From an uncultured Clostridia bacterium (lineage in GTDB: Bacteria > Bacillota > Clostridia > Christensenellales > Borkfalkiaceae): 64,000 nt of DNA. The notes beneath the pieces were generated by a model, which saw only the letters and a program-made list of their open reading frames with translations, made no database searches and was not told the DNA's origin. The number at the start of each line of letters is the position of its first letter. Position 1 is the first letter of the stretch. Of the stretch, positions 54,666-63,531 are shown piece by piece. The translations under genes and the position numbers were made by a program. The stretch lies in the NCBI GenBank assembly GCA_934254825.1, contig CAKQMB010000003.1, forward strand, positions 166,067-230,066, in the 5' to 3' direction.

Positions 54666-56324
54666 TTAATTCCAGTTTTCTTTCCAGTATTTGTACATAT
54701 TTTCGAAATACGTTTTGGCGGTTGCCGAAGAAACGTCCTTGAACGCCTGAGCGGGACCATACTGTAAATCGTTATATTCCGCGATATAAGGTTCTTTTAT
54801 TCTCGCGAAGTATTTGATAAACTTCTCGTTGGAACCCGTAAGAACGACCGTATCCGATTTTCCGCTCTTTTTATAGTTGAACAGCGAACGACCGTAAGGC
54901 GTAAGTTCGTTCATATCGGCTTCGGTCATCGTATAATTCAAAGCCTTGATCGTATTCGTGGTTTTCGTGAATTTAACCATCTGATCGTTGGAATATACGA
55001 ACTGAATGAAATCGGTCGCGATGGGAACTTTTTCCGCTTTCGTCGATTTGCTTACAAACGCATACGCAAAATCGAAATCGATGTTGCACGCTCTTTCGCC
55101 GACTTTCTCCGCCGTCGCCTTGGGAAGCGGCATATACTTGAAGTTACGCTCGTATTTGGTGCCGTACTGTTTAGCCGCCTCGAATGTATCGCGAGCTTCG
55201 CTCTGCCACCAGTCGCCGTCGACAAGCATTGCGATTTCGCCCGTTTTACCGTCTTTTCCGGCGTAAATGAAATCGTCCTGCGCGTCTCTCTGACTGTAAG
55301 TACTGAAAGCCTTATCGTTATGATAGTCTGCGGTCTTGATCAATTTTTCGATAAACTGCAAGCCGTAATAAATACCCGACTGACGGAACACCTCGTAACC
55401 CGTGTCGTTCGTAATTTCGGTCGCGTCGTTATCCACAACGACTTTACCGTCCGCGTCAATAGTCAATTTGCCGTTCGCGTCAAGCGAAGCAAGTTTTTCG
55501 GTATCTTTGAACGTAATACGTTTAGAAATGTTTTCGACGCCTTCATAATCCGCTACAAGCGTGTTGAGAAGTCCTTCGAGGTGCTGTTCGTAATAAGTTC
55601 CCGTCCAGCATACGGGAGTGATTTCATGTTCCACTATTGCGTCGCAAAGTTTGAAAAACTGAGCGTAAGTCTGCGGTAAACCGTCGTCATAGTCTCCGGG
55701 AATATTGTTCGGTCCGGCAGATTTCGTAGTGTTATCGCCCTCGCTCATTCCGATAATCTCTCCGTCGGTATTGAAATACCAGTTGTATTTATCGAATAAA
55801 TCGGCATTGTAAATAAGTCCGTAATTACCCGTGTAATTCGGAATAGCATAATACTTGCCGTCTACTTTCAAGCCGTCTTTCATCTGCTCGGACATCTTGC
55901 TTTCGATAGTAACGTTGTTATCGTAAGGATTCGGTTTAACGACGCAATCCGTAATATCCGCAAAGAGATTTTCGGAAAGGTAGGAATGATAGGGAACGGC
56001 TTCGAGGAAGTATACCTCGTTCGTGAGATCGCCCTTTATCTGCGAAACGGACAAGTTATCCATCGGCGTATAAGGCACGATCTGAATACCCTTTTTGCCC
56101 GGTTCGAATTCTCTTTCGGCATTAAGAGTTTCGTATTCTTTAACGGAGTTGAAGAACCAATCCGTTCCGTAACCCCAGTTTGCGCAAAATACATATAACT
56201 GCGTTTTGTCTTTGTTGATAGATTCCGCGCCGCTGTCCACTACGGAACCGCCGCACGCCGCCAATGTCGAACAGCCGAGAAGCGCCGCCATTAAGCAAGA
56301 AAGAAGCTTTAATTTGTGTTTCAT
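54666..56324 (-). CDS. Sugar ABC transporter substrate-binding lipoprotein (locus 2)
   Basis: A 552-residue binding lipoprotein with lipobox LAAC (C24). The frame can start at a GTG at 56333, but AGAGG lies just before it and 8 bases before the ATG at 56324, which is preferred. It matches the locus 1 binding protein along its length: QLYVFCANWGYGTDWFF, YYAIPNYTGNYGLIYNADLF and DGDWWQSEARDTF correspond to the same places. Both are longer than usual for this class, pointing to a larger oligosaccharide ligand (inference). It lies 21 bp downstream of the GH78 gene. Confidence 0.92.
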   Translation of the reverse strand: MKHKLKLLSCLMAALLGCSTLAACGGSVVDSGAESINKDKTQLYVFCANWGYGTDWFFNSVKEYETLNAEREFEPGKKGIQIVPYTPMDNLSVSQIKGDLTNEVYFLEAVPYHSYLSENLFADITDCVVKPNPYDNNVTIESKMSEQMKDGLKVDGKYYAIPNYTGNYGLIYNADLFDKYNWYFNTDGEIIGMSEGDNTTKSAGPNNIPGDYDDGLPQTYAQFFKLCDAIVEHEITPVCWTGTYYEQHLEGLLNTLVADYEGVENISKRITFKDTEKLASLDANGKLTIDADGKVVVDNDATEITNDTGYEVFRQSGIYYGLQFIEKLIKTADYHNDKAFSTYSQRDAQDDFIYAGKDGKTGEIAMLVDGDWWQSEARDTFEAAKQYGTKYERNFKYMPLPKATAEKVGERACNIDFDFAYAFVSKSTKAEKVPIATDFIQFVYSNDQMVKFTKTTNTIKALNYTMTEADMNELTPYGRSLFNYKKSGKSDTVVLTGSNEKFIKYFARIKEPYIAEYNDLQYGPAQAFKDVSSATAKTYFENMYKYWKENWN

Positions 56325-56345
56325 AACTTTCACCTCTATGGTTTT

Positions 56346-58586
56346 TTATATATTCAAGGCATATGCCTTTTTACCTTGTTCAACGGGTACGGTTTTACCT
56401 GTCGGCAATAAAATTTTTCCGTTAAACCCGTCGTTATCGACGAAAAGCTTTACGCCTTCGTCGGTCTTTTCCCATTTCACGGATATTTTCTTTCCGTCGT
56501 TTTCAAACGCCGTTTCGGCTTTTCCTATCTTTTTCGTAGTCGGAACCGATATTTCGACTTCATCGCGGGAAATAATGTTCAATCCGCCTATCACGCGGTA
56601 AAACCAAGCGATAACGCTGCCCCAGAAATGATGATTGAGCGAGTCGATTTTTTCTCCGCTTTCTCTCACCATTATCCCTTTTCCTTTCAATTTGAAAAAA
56701 GATTCCCATAACGTCGTCGCTCCGTTTTCGAGCATATATCCGTAAGAAGGATATTCCGGACCTATAATCGTTTTCAATGCCGTATCCGTATAACCGAACT
56801 CGGTTAACGCGTCGAACAAACTCTTCGCGCCGAGAACTCCGACCTTAAAACGATAGTTACGTTCGCTCAGTAATGCCAACAAATCATCGCATGCCGTCTG
56901 TTTTTCCTTATCGCTTAACGCCGAACTCATTATCGCCGTTGCAAACGCGGTTTGCGTTTTTACGGTAACTCTCCCCTCTTTAATATAATTCAGACGGAAA
57001 GCGTCGATAAAAAATCTCAGACGATCCTGCATTTTGCTTATCTCCGAGCAAAATTCATTTTCGTCGGTTTTAAGCATTGTCAGAGTTTTTTTCGCCATAT
57101 CGACAAGCGTAAGCGCGTTTGTGTATTCGACGGGAGTCGAATATAAATGGTTCTTCTCGCTTTCGGCTTCGCACCAATCCCCCAGACCGAACGCCACAAG
57201 ACCGTTTTCGTCGATTTTGCCGTCTATAAAGTCGAAATAACGAAGAATTGTCGGTATCGTCTCTTTAATAACCTGCGTATCGCCGTCAAATCTATATATT
57301 TGGTACGGAATTTCCGCTATTACGCAATCCCACACGGGACCGTTGCCCCAATTATACCCCCAACCGTAAGTCGGAACGATGCCCGGCAGCATACCGTCCG
57401 CTCTTTGAGCGGCGCAAACGTTCCTCAGCCATTCCGCAAGCGTGTTTTTGCAGTCGAAATTATATAAAAACTGCTCGGCAGACAGCGCGGCGTCCGCCGT
57501 CCAGCCGTTTTTCTCTCTTTGCGGACAATCGGTGGGAATGTAAACAAGATTGGATAAATCGCTTCGCAAAGCACATTCGTATATCTTATTTATAATTTGA
57601 TTATCGCACTTAAAATCCGCTCTTTTTTTAACGTCCGAATGGATTACGATACACTCCAAAGCGTTTTCGTTCGCCCGGTCTTTTTCTAACCCGTCGACAA
57701 AGACATATCGAAAACCGTGGTATGTAAAAGACGGAGTCCACTCCTGATACCCGTTCACGCAAATATACTCGTCGTGCTGAACGTAATCGTTCATCGAAGG
57801 ATCGTATTCGCCGTTTACTATATTCTGTTTATCGAGCTTTCCGTCGATAATCGTCTCGCCGAAATCGAGAGTAATTTTCCGACCTTCTTTTCCGTTTATT
57901 TTCAGACAGACAACGCCCGCGTTGTTCTCACCGAAATCAAAGATATACCCCGTCCCCGACGGAATGATTTTTCGGGGCGAAATTCTTTTTTCTTCTTTTA
58001 CGGGTTCAGCCTCGCACTTTTTTAATCGGGCGGCGGGAAGATCGACGATCACGGGCGTTCTTTGCCCCGACGGTTTTTTACCGTTCGAAAAAACAAAAAG
58101 TTCGTTGCGGAATTTTCTCGCGTCGTATCGCTCGCCGCAACGCAAATCGTCGTAAGTTATAGCCGAGTCGTATACGTCGAAAGATTTATCCGACGATAAA
58201 ATTTCTTTTTTATCGCTTGTCAGAGACAAATCGAAACAAGGCGCGCGGCGGCTCGGCGAGGATTCGAAATTCCAAACGTCGAAATCCTGCGGATCGGCAA
58301 AGCCGTTGCCTAAAATCACGCATATAACGTTTTTTTCGGACAAGTAAGTTGCGACTTCGTATTCGTCGTAATATATAATGTCGTTATAATTCGATATGTA
58401 AGGAGCAAAATGCCCTTTCGTAATATCATTTCCGTTCAGATACAATCTGTATAAACCGACGCACGCGATCTTTAACGTCGCTTTTATCGGTATGTTTTTC
58501 AATATAAACTCACGGCGAAACAGCGGCGCGGCAATATGTTTTTCACGGGAGCAACACTCAACGCTCCCTGCAATGAATTTTGTCAT
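56346..58586 (-). CDS. GH78 alpha-L-rhamnosidase-like glycosidase (locus 2, first gene)
   Basis: A 746-residue cytoplasmic GH78 protein. The N-terminal sugar-binding domain has GLYRLYLNGNDI; the family signature is DCPQREKNGWTAD at 353-365, and GLGDWCEAE near 450 holds the second acidic site. Its overall layout equals that of the GH78 at 39177, but the two differ clearly in sequence. There is no signal peptide. It is the promoter-proximal gene of locus 2, so it is probably made in the largest amount of the glycosidases. GGAG precedes the ATG at 58586. Confidence 0.9.
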   Translation of the reverse strand: MTKFIAGSVECCSREKHIAAPLFRREFILKNIPIKATLKIACVGLYRLYLNGNDITKGHFAPYISNYNDIIYYDEYEVATYLSEKNVICVILGNGFADPQDFDVWNFESSPSRRAPCFDLSLTSDKKEILSSDKSFDVYDSAITYDDLRCGERYDARKFRNELFVFSNGKKPSGQRTPVIVDLPAARLKKCEAEPVKEEKRISPRKIIPSGTGYIFDFGENNAGVVCLKINGKEGRKITLDFGETIIDGKLDKQNIVNGEYDPSMNDYVQHDEYICVNGYQEWTPSFTYHGFRYVFVDGLEKDRANENALECIVIHSDVKKRADFKCDNQIINKIYECALRSDLSNLVYIPTDCPQREKNGWTADAALSAEQFLYNFDCKNTLAEWLRNVCAAQRADGMLPGIVPTYGWGYNWGNGPVWDCVIAEIPYQIYRFDGDTQVIKETIPTILRYFDFIDGKIDENGLVAFGLGDWCEAESEKNHLYSTPVEYTNALTLVDMAKKTLTMLKTDENEFCSEISKMQDRLRFFIDAFRLNYIKEGRVTVKTQTAFATAIMSSALSDKEKQTACDDLLALLSERNYRFKVGVLGAKSLFDALTEFGYTDTALKTIIGPEYPSYGYMLENGATTLWESFFKLKGKGIMVRESGEKIDSLNHHFWGSVIAWFYRVIGGLNIISRDEVEISVPTTKKIGKAETAFENDGKKISVKWEKTDEGVKLFVDNDGFNGKILLPTGKTVPVEQGKKAYALNI

Positions 58587-58686
58587 AAATCGCTCCGTTT
58601 TTTACTTCCCGTAAACAATCTCTGCCGAAAAAAACACTAATCTTTTTTCGCCCGTCCCGTTTATTTGCATACATTATATCATCGGT

Positions 58687-58716
58687 ATTATACCGTGTCT
58701 ACCTTTACTCTGTCAA
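58687..58716 (-). promoter_or_regulatory. Locus 2 promoter with palindrome over the -10 box
   Basis: On the minus strand perfect TTGACA (58716-58711) and TATAAT (58692-58687) hexamers are 18 bp apart. The -10 box is the centre of a 13-bp palindrome CGGTAT-T-ATACCG (58683-58695), which looks like a repressor or regulator site. The leader to the GH78 start is about 95 nt. Confidence 0.82.
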
Positions 58717-58850
58717 ATTCTTGCTCTATAATATCATTTTAAAATCGCGATTTTTTGAAAACACACGAAAAAACAAGCCTTGTAAGGAAATTTATAATAA
58801 AGTTATAGCCCATACAACAGTATATAACCGAAAAAACGAGATTATTAGCT

Positions 58851-58879
58851 TTGACTTTTTTGCTTTATTATGCTAATAT
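58851..58879 (+). promoter_or_regulatory. Promoter of the locus 2 AraC gene
   Basis: TTGACT (58851-58856) and TAATAT (58874-58879) are 17 bp apart. GGAG (58891-58894) serves the ATG at 58901. Between this and the locus 2 promoter (58717-58850) I see only AT-rich spacer where regulator sites could lie. Confidence 0.7.
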
Positions 58880-58900
58880 ATAAACGCAAAGGAGTTTTAA

Positions 58901-59773
58901 ATGGGTAAAATAATCAACAACAAAACAGACGTTACGAATTTGGGATCGATGAGTTATTTCAAAGAAGTCAGCCCGTTCCCGAACGCCGATTTAATGTTTA
59001 CCTGGGTTAATTGCGATTATCCGTATTACCATCGCCACGATCATTTCGAAATTTTAGTTCCGTCATCGGGAACGCTTCTGAATATTTCGGACGGAAAACA
59101 ATATGTTTTATCTCCCGGCGACGCGTTTTTTATAAGACCGAACGACAGGCATAAAATCGTATCGAAAGAAAAATCGTCTCCCGCGCAACATATAAATTTC
59201 ATCATAAAACAGGAATATATCAAAAACTATTTTTCTTTGATAAGTCCGACATTTTACGATGAAATTTTAAACTCCGCCGAACCTTTGAAATTCCATTTAT
59301 CACCGCCGACGTTGTCGCATATCATCAACTCGTGCCTTGCGATTCAGTCCGATAAAATCACAAACGAAACAAAGCTTTTTCAAAGCAAACTTCTCGCAAA
59401 CAGGCTGCTGAACAGATTTATCGAAAACACGCGCCCGCTTCCGTCAACGTATCCGGAATGGCTCTCTCAACTTCTTTTCGCGCTCAGCAATCCGAAATTC
59501 GAATTCGACGCGGAAAAACTGACGGATATAACAGGGTACAGTTATTCTCACCTGTCGAGATTATTCAAGGAACTTATGGGTGTAAGCATTATAGAATATA
59601 TGCGTAAAATCAAACTGAACTACGCCGCGGACCTTTTGAAAAATACCGATTTAAGCATAATCGAAATTGTTTTTGCGCTAAATTACAACAGCGTAAGTTA
59701 TTTTAATCATTCTTTTAAAGATTATTACGGCATAACGCCGTCTCAGATGAGAAAACAGACGGCGCAAAAATAA
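58901..59773 (+). CDS. AraC-family transcriptional regulator (locus 2)
   Basis: A 290-residue regulator. The N-terminal cupin domain carries YYHRHDHFEILV and PGDAFFIRPNDRHKIV. The C-terminal 100 residues hold the two AraC helix-turn-helix units (LTDITGYSYSHLSRLFKELMGVSIIEYMRKIKL by position 205-240, and IIEIVFALNYNSVSYFNHSFKDYYG by position 252-277). It is divergent from the locus 2 operon, mirroring the arrangement at locus 1, and should control it in response to an internal sugar. The ATG has AAAGGAG six bases upstream. It is followed by a terminator shared with tRNA-Ser. Confidence 0.9.
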   Translation: MGKIINNKTDVTNLGSMSYFKEVSPFPNADLMFTWVNCDYPYYHRHDHFEILVPSSGTLLNISDGKQYVLSPGDAFFIRPNDRHKIVSKEKSSPAQHINFIIKQEYIKNYFSLISPTFYDEILNSAEPLKFHLSPPTLSHIINSCLAIQSDKITNETKLFQSKLLANRLLNRFIENTRPLPSTYPEWLSQLLFALSNPKFEFDAEKLTDITGYSYSHLSRLFKELMGVSIIEYMRKIKLNYAADLLKNTDLSIIEIVFALNYNSVSYFNHSFKDYYGITPSQMRKQTAQK

Positions 59774-59825
59774 ACAGCACTTATTTTTACCGAAAATACA
59801 GATAAAACTTAAATTTCGGCAAAAG

Positions 59826-59868
59826 AAAAACCTAAATCGGACACTTTCGTATTCGACTTAGGTTTTTT
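59826..59868. terminator. Bidirectional terminator between AraC and tRNA-Ser
   Basis: A stem of nine pairs with one mismatch (CCTAAATCG at 59831-59839 with CGACTTAGG at 59854-59862) is flanked by an A run and a T run, serving the AraC gene (+) and the tRNA (-). Confidence 0.82.
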
Positions 59869-59870
59869 AT

Positions 59871-59958
59871 TGGCGGAAGCTAAGGGATTCGAACCCCTGC
59901 GCCTTTTGGGCAAACGGTTTTCAAGACCGCCTCGTTATGACCACTTCGATAAGCTTCC
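59871..59958 (-). tRNA. tRNA-Ser (anticodon UGA)
   Basis: An 88-nt tRNA on the minus strand. The acceptor GGAAGCT pairs with AGCTTCC, discriminator G and encoded CCA. The anticodon loop CTTGAAA holds TGA. A long variable arm (GTTTGCCC...GGCGC) marks a class II serine tRNA, and the T loop is GGTTCGAATCC. Confidence 0.95.
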
Positions 59959-60040
59959 GTTTGTGCTTCGCTTGCGCAAAGCACTTTTTTTATTATACAC
60001 TAAAATATTTTTAAAATCAAACGTTTAACTGCGTTTTAAA

Positions 60041-60637
60041 TTATTTTTTATCAATACCGATTATAATTTCGCGCAGTTCCTTTCTTAAATCTTCCAAACT
60101 GCCGTTGTTTTCGATATTTATTATATTATCGGCGTCTGATATTTTTTCATAATCGAATTGTGATTTTACCACTCTTTTTACTTCTTCTTCGCTCTTTGCG
60201 TCTCTCGACATTGTGTTCGTTAATCTTGCGTTTAAATTTCTGGTTATAACAAAAACATAATCGAACAATTTGTCGTAGCCTTCCTCAAACAAAATCGGCA
60301 CTTCCGCAAAAACAATCTTTTCACCTTTAACGCGCGAGATTTCATCCGCCAATACGCTCATAACAACGGGATGAGTGTATTCGTTGAGTTTTTTAAGCTC
60401 GTTTTTATCTGTAAAAACCATATCCGACAACGCTTTTTTATCGAGCGACACTTTCCCGTCGGTCTTTATCGGCTCGACACCCATATGTTCCGAAAGCGAA
60501 AGAACAAAATCCTCGTTTTTTAAAAGATCGTTATATATCCTATCCGCGGAAAAACATTTATATCCGAGTTCTTCGAGAATTTTTGCCGCGGTGGACTTTC
60601 CGCTGCCTATTCCGCCCGTTATAGCAATTTTATACAT
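60041..60637 (-). CDS. coaE: Dephospho-CoA kinase
   Basis: It performs the last step of coenzyme A synthesis, phosphorylating the ribose 3'-hydroxyl of dephospho-CoA. The 198 residues fit the family. The P-loop GGIGSGKST is at residues 8-16, FSADRIYNDLL near 30 carries the substrate-binding Asp, and FAEVPILFEEGYD near 110 is conserved. Its ATG overlaps the polA stop by one base (TAATG), so the two are translated together, an arrangement common in Bacillota. No strong terminator is visible between it and tRNA-Ser; the gap is AT-rich. Confidence 0.95.
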   Translation of the reverse strand: MYKIAITGGIGSGKSTAAKILEELGYKCFSADRIYNDLLKNEDFVLSLSEHMGVEPIKTDGKVSLDKKALSDMVFTDKNELKKLNEYTHPVVMSVLADEISRVKGEKIVFAEVPILFEEGYDKLFDYVFVITRNLNARLTNTMSRDAKSEEEVKRVVKSQFDYEKISDADNIINIENNGSLEDLRKELREIIIGIDKK

Positions 60638-63210
60638 TATTTTGCGTCAAACCACCTTTTTCCGCATTCCGTTTCGACTATTAAAGGCACGGATAACGAC
60701 ACTGCGGATTGCATCTGTTCCTTTAAAATCGCAAGAACCGTTTCGACTTCGTCGGGATGAGCGTCGACGATAAGTTCATCGTGAACTTGCAGAATAAGCT
60801 TCGATTTTAGGTTCAGCTCCTTCATTTTACCGTGAACCTTAACCATAGCAATTTTTATGATATCGGCGGCGGTTCCCTGCAAAGGCATATTCATCGCCGC
60901 CCTCTCCCCGAACGAACGCAAATTGAAATTGGACGAATTTATTTCTTTTATATATCTTTTTCTTCCGAGCAAAGTTTTAACATATCCGTTTTCACGGGCA
61001 AACTCTACGTTTTTATCCATATATTCTTTTACGCTCGGGTACATTTCGAAGTATTTTTTGATATATTCGCCGGCTTTCTTCGGCGAAATTTTGAGCTGTT
61101 CCGCAAGACCGTAATCGGATATGCCGTAAATTATCCCGAAATTTACCGCTTTCGCGCTTTGTCTCATTTCTTTCGTAACTTCATTTAACGGAACGCCGAA
61201 AACCTGCGAAGCCGTTAAGGCATGAATATCGCCGTTATTTTTAAACGTCTCTATTAAAGGCGAACAACCGCTGAAATGCGCAAGCAATCTCAATTCTATC
61301 TGAGAATAATCCGCGCCCGCGATTTTTCCGTTTTCGAAAGAGGAAATAAACAATTTTCTTATTTCTTTACCCTCTTTGTCCCTGATCGGAATATTTTGCA
61401 AATTAGGCTCTTTGGAAGACAGTCTGCCCGTACTCGTCAACGTCTGATTGAAACATGTATGAACAAGTCCCGTTTTTTTATCGATAAGCGGTTCGAAGCC
61501 TTTAACGTATGTCGAATAAATCTTCTGCACTCTCCTGTACTCCAAAAGGGCGGGAATTATCGGATGTTCGCCGTTCATAGACTCCAAAATATCCGCACTT
61601 GTCGAATAGCCTGTTTTTGTCTTATTTCTCTTTTTCGTTTTTAACCCGAGTTTCTCGAATAAAATCACGCCGAGTTGCTTCGGACTGTTTATATTGAAAT
61701 CCTCTCCCGCAAGCGAAATTATTTCCGTACTCAATGCGGTAAGCCGTTTCTCGAATTCGGAACTCATTTGTAAAAGAGCTTCTCTGTCTATCTTAAACCC
61801 CGCCTGTTCCATATCGAATAAAACATCGTTGAGCGGAAGCTCTAAGTCCCTGTATAAGTCGATTAAACCCTCTTTTTTAAGTTTATCGCCAACAATTTCG
61901 GCAACGGAATAAAGCGATGAAGCGGGGCGGTTTATATCCAATCCATAATCGCTTATCGCGTCGGACAAAGACTCGTCCTTCCCGCTGAAATCGGCAAGAT
62001 ACTTCTGAATCGAAATATCGTCGATGTGCGCATTAAAAGACAAGTCGTAATTTATAAACTGTGATTTAAAAGCTTTTTTCGACCAAAGAATAATACTTCT
62101 GTTTTTGTCGGCAAAAAGCGGTTTTAAAATCGATATGCATTCCTCAAAAGAAATTCCCTCGTCAAAAAAGTTTTCGGGAATTTTAAGAAGATACTCGTCC
62201 GCCCCGTCGGACACTGACATATCGTTGTCGTAAACGACGGCTATTTTTTTATCGGGACCGAAATCCGGTAATTTTTCACCCGATTTCAATTTATAAAAAC
62301 TGCCGACCACAGGTTTTTCGTCTTTTTCCGTCCCGATTTTTACATTGTCGCTTTCCGCCGAAAACACAGACTCTTTTTTCAAAAGGTTTTTAAATTCGAG
62401 TTTTAAAAACAACTCTTTCGCCGCCATAGGAAACGGAAAAACATAGACAAGCTTGTCAAGCGTCAACGGAATATCGACTTTCGTGTCGATCGTTGCTAAG
62501 GTTTTTGACAATTCCGCAATTTCCTTCGAGGTTTCGATGCGTTCTTTAAGCTTGCCTTTTAGTTCCGAAGTGTGGTTATAAAGATTTTCGAGCGTTCCGT
62601 AAGTTTTTACAAGATTTAACGCCGTCTTTTCCCCTACTCCGCTTACCCCCGGAATATTATCCGAATTATCGCCCATAAGGCTTTTCAAATCGATTATCTG
62701 CGGAGGATTTATGCCGGTTTTCTCGGCAAAATTTTCATTGTCGTACACTTCGACTTCGGTTATACCGCGTTTCGTGAACAAAACTTCCGTACGCTCGTTT
62801 ACAAGTTGAAAACTGTCTTTATCGCCCGTTACTATTACGGACTTGACGTCGAACATTCTCGAAAGAGTTCCGAGAATATCGTCGGCTTCTATTCCCGCCT
62901 GTTCGTAACGCGCTATACCGAGCGTATCGAGAACGCCTTTAAGCAGGTCTATTTGCGGACGAAGCTCTTCCGGCATAGGTTTTCTCGTCCCCTTATATTC
63001 GGAATACATCTTGTGTCTGAAAGTCGGCTCTTTTCGGTCAAAAGCGACAAGCATATATTGAGGTTTTAAGTCCGAAATAAGCTTAATAAGCATATTTACA
63101 AACGCATATACGGCATTTGTGGGAGTGCCGTCGTTCGTCGTAAGAAGCGGCGTGGCGTAAAACGCTCTGTTTATAAGGCTGTTTCCGTCAATCAAAACAA
63201 GACTATCCAT
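60637..63210 (-). CDS. polA: DNA polymerase I
   Basis: An 857-residue polymerase for Okazaki fragment processing and repair. The 5'-nuclease domain (1-290) has LVLIDGNSLINRAFYA, GIEADDILGT and VTGDKDSFQLV. The polymerase domain carries motif A ADYSQIELRLLAHFSG, motif B RQSAKAVNFGIIYG and motif C QVHDELIVD. The middle region lacks the acidic 3'-5' exonuclease motifs (AVVYDND stands where DTE is expected), so proofreading is probably lost as in Bacillus and Thermus enzymes. The frame is open for 32 further codons upstream, but the ATG at 63210 fits the family N-terminus and has AAGGAA in front. TATAAT-like boxes lie near 63265-63270 without a convincing -35. Confidence 0.96.
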   Translation of the reverse strand: MDSLVLIDGNSLINRAFYATPLLTTNDGTPTNAVYAFVNMLIKLISDLKPQYMLVAFDRKEPTFRHKMYSEYKGTRKPMPEELRPQIDLLKGVLDTLGIARYEQAGIEADDILGTLSRMFDVKSVIVTGDKDSFQLVNERTEVLFTKRGITEVEVYDNENFAEKTGINPPQIIDLKSLMGDNSDNIPGVSGVGEKTALNLVKTYGTLENLYNHTSELKGKLKERIETSKEIAELSKTLATIDTKVDIPLTLDKLVYVFPFPMAAKELFLKLEFKNLLKKESVFSAESDNVKIGTEKDEKPVVGSFYKLKSGEKLPDFGPDKKIAVVYDNDMSVSDGADEYLLKIPENFFDEGISFEECISILKPLFADKNRSIILWSKKAFKSQFINYDLSFNAHIDDISIQKYLADFSGKDESLSDAISDYGLDINRPASSLYSVAEIVGDKLKKEGLIDLYRDLELPLNDVLFDMEQAGFKIDREALLQMSSEFEKRLTALSTEIISLAGEDFNINSPKQLGVILFEKLGLKTKKRNKTKTGYSTSADILESMNGEHPIIPALLEYRRVQKIYSTYVKGFEPLIDKKTGLVHTCFNQTLTSTGRLSSKEPNLQNIPIRDKEGKEIRKLFISSFENGKIAGADYSQIELRLLAHFSGCSPLIETFKNNGDIHALTASQVFGVPLNEVTKEMRQSAKAVNFGIIYGISDYGLAEQLKISPKKAGEYIKKYFEMYPSVKEYMDKNVEFARENGYVKTLLGRKRYIKEINSSNFNLRSFGERAAMNMPLQGTAADIIKIAMVKVHGKMKELNLKSKLILQVHDELIVDAHPDEVETVLAILKEQMQSAVSLSVPLIVETECGKRWFDAK

Positions 63211-63403
63211 AAAAAAATTCCTTTTAAGGCTTTTAAATCGTTGATTTTTTATTATAAATATGATATTATAATAAAGCGTTGAGAACGTAAACTTATTATT
63301 GCACAAAAACGATAAAAAATCAAGCGATAAGCAAAACAGTATTAAAACTCTTTGCTTTTGACGGAATTTATCTTTTATGCAACGTCGGTTTCACGCAAAA
63401 TAT

Positions 63404-63490
63404 GCCGCTGTGGTGGAATTGGCAGACGCGCGGGACTCAAAATCCCGTGGTAGCGATACCGTGTCGGTTCGACCCCGACCAGCGGCACCA
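63404..63490 (+). tRNA. tRNA-Leu (anticodon CAA)
   Basis: An 87-nt tRNA. The acceptor GCCGCTG pairs with CAGCGGC, discriminator A and encoded CCA. The anticodon stem CGGGA/TCCCG encloses CTCAAAA with anticodon CAA. A long variable arm (TGGTAGCGATACCG) marks it as class II, and the T loop is GGTTCGACCCC. Confidence 0.96.
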
Positions 63491-63531
63491 AATAAAAAGA
63501 GAACAAGGTTTACCTTGTTCTCTTTTTATTT
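63490..63531 (+). terminator. Long perfect hairpin terminator of tRNA-Leu
   Basis: A 19-bp perfect inverted repeat (63490-63508 with 63513-63531, loop TTTA); the left arm begins at the last base of the CCA end. The right arm contains the T run and is repeated in every unit of the following tandem array. Confidence 0.9.

Noticed and set aside
16489..58586. Bacteroidota-type polysaccharide utilisation locus
   Set aside because: No SusC/SusD or TonB-dependent proteins; transport is by ABC permeases and lipoproteins are of monoderm type.
60637..63306. Longer N-terminus for DNA polymerase I starting at 63306
   Set aside because: The extra 32 residues do not resemble any PolA, and the ATG at 63210 has an AAGGAA site.
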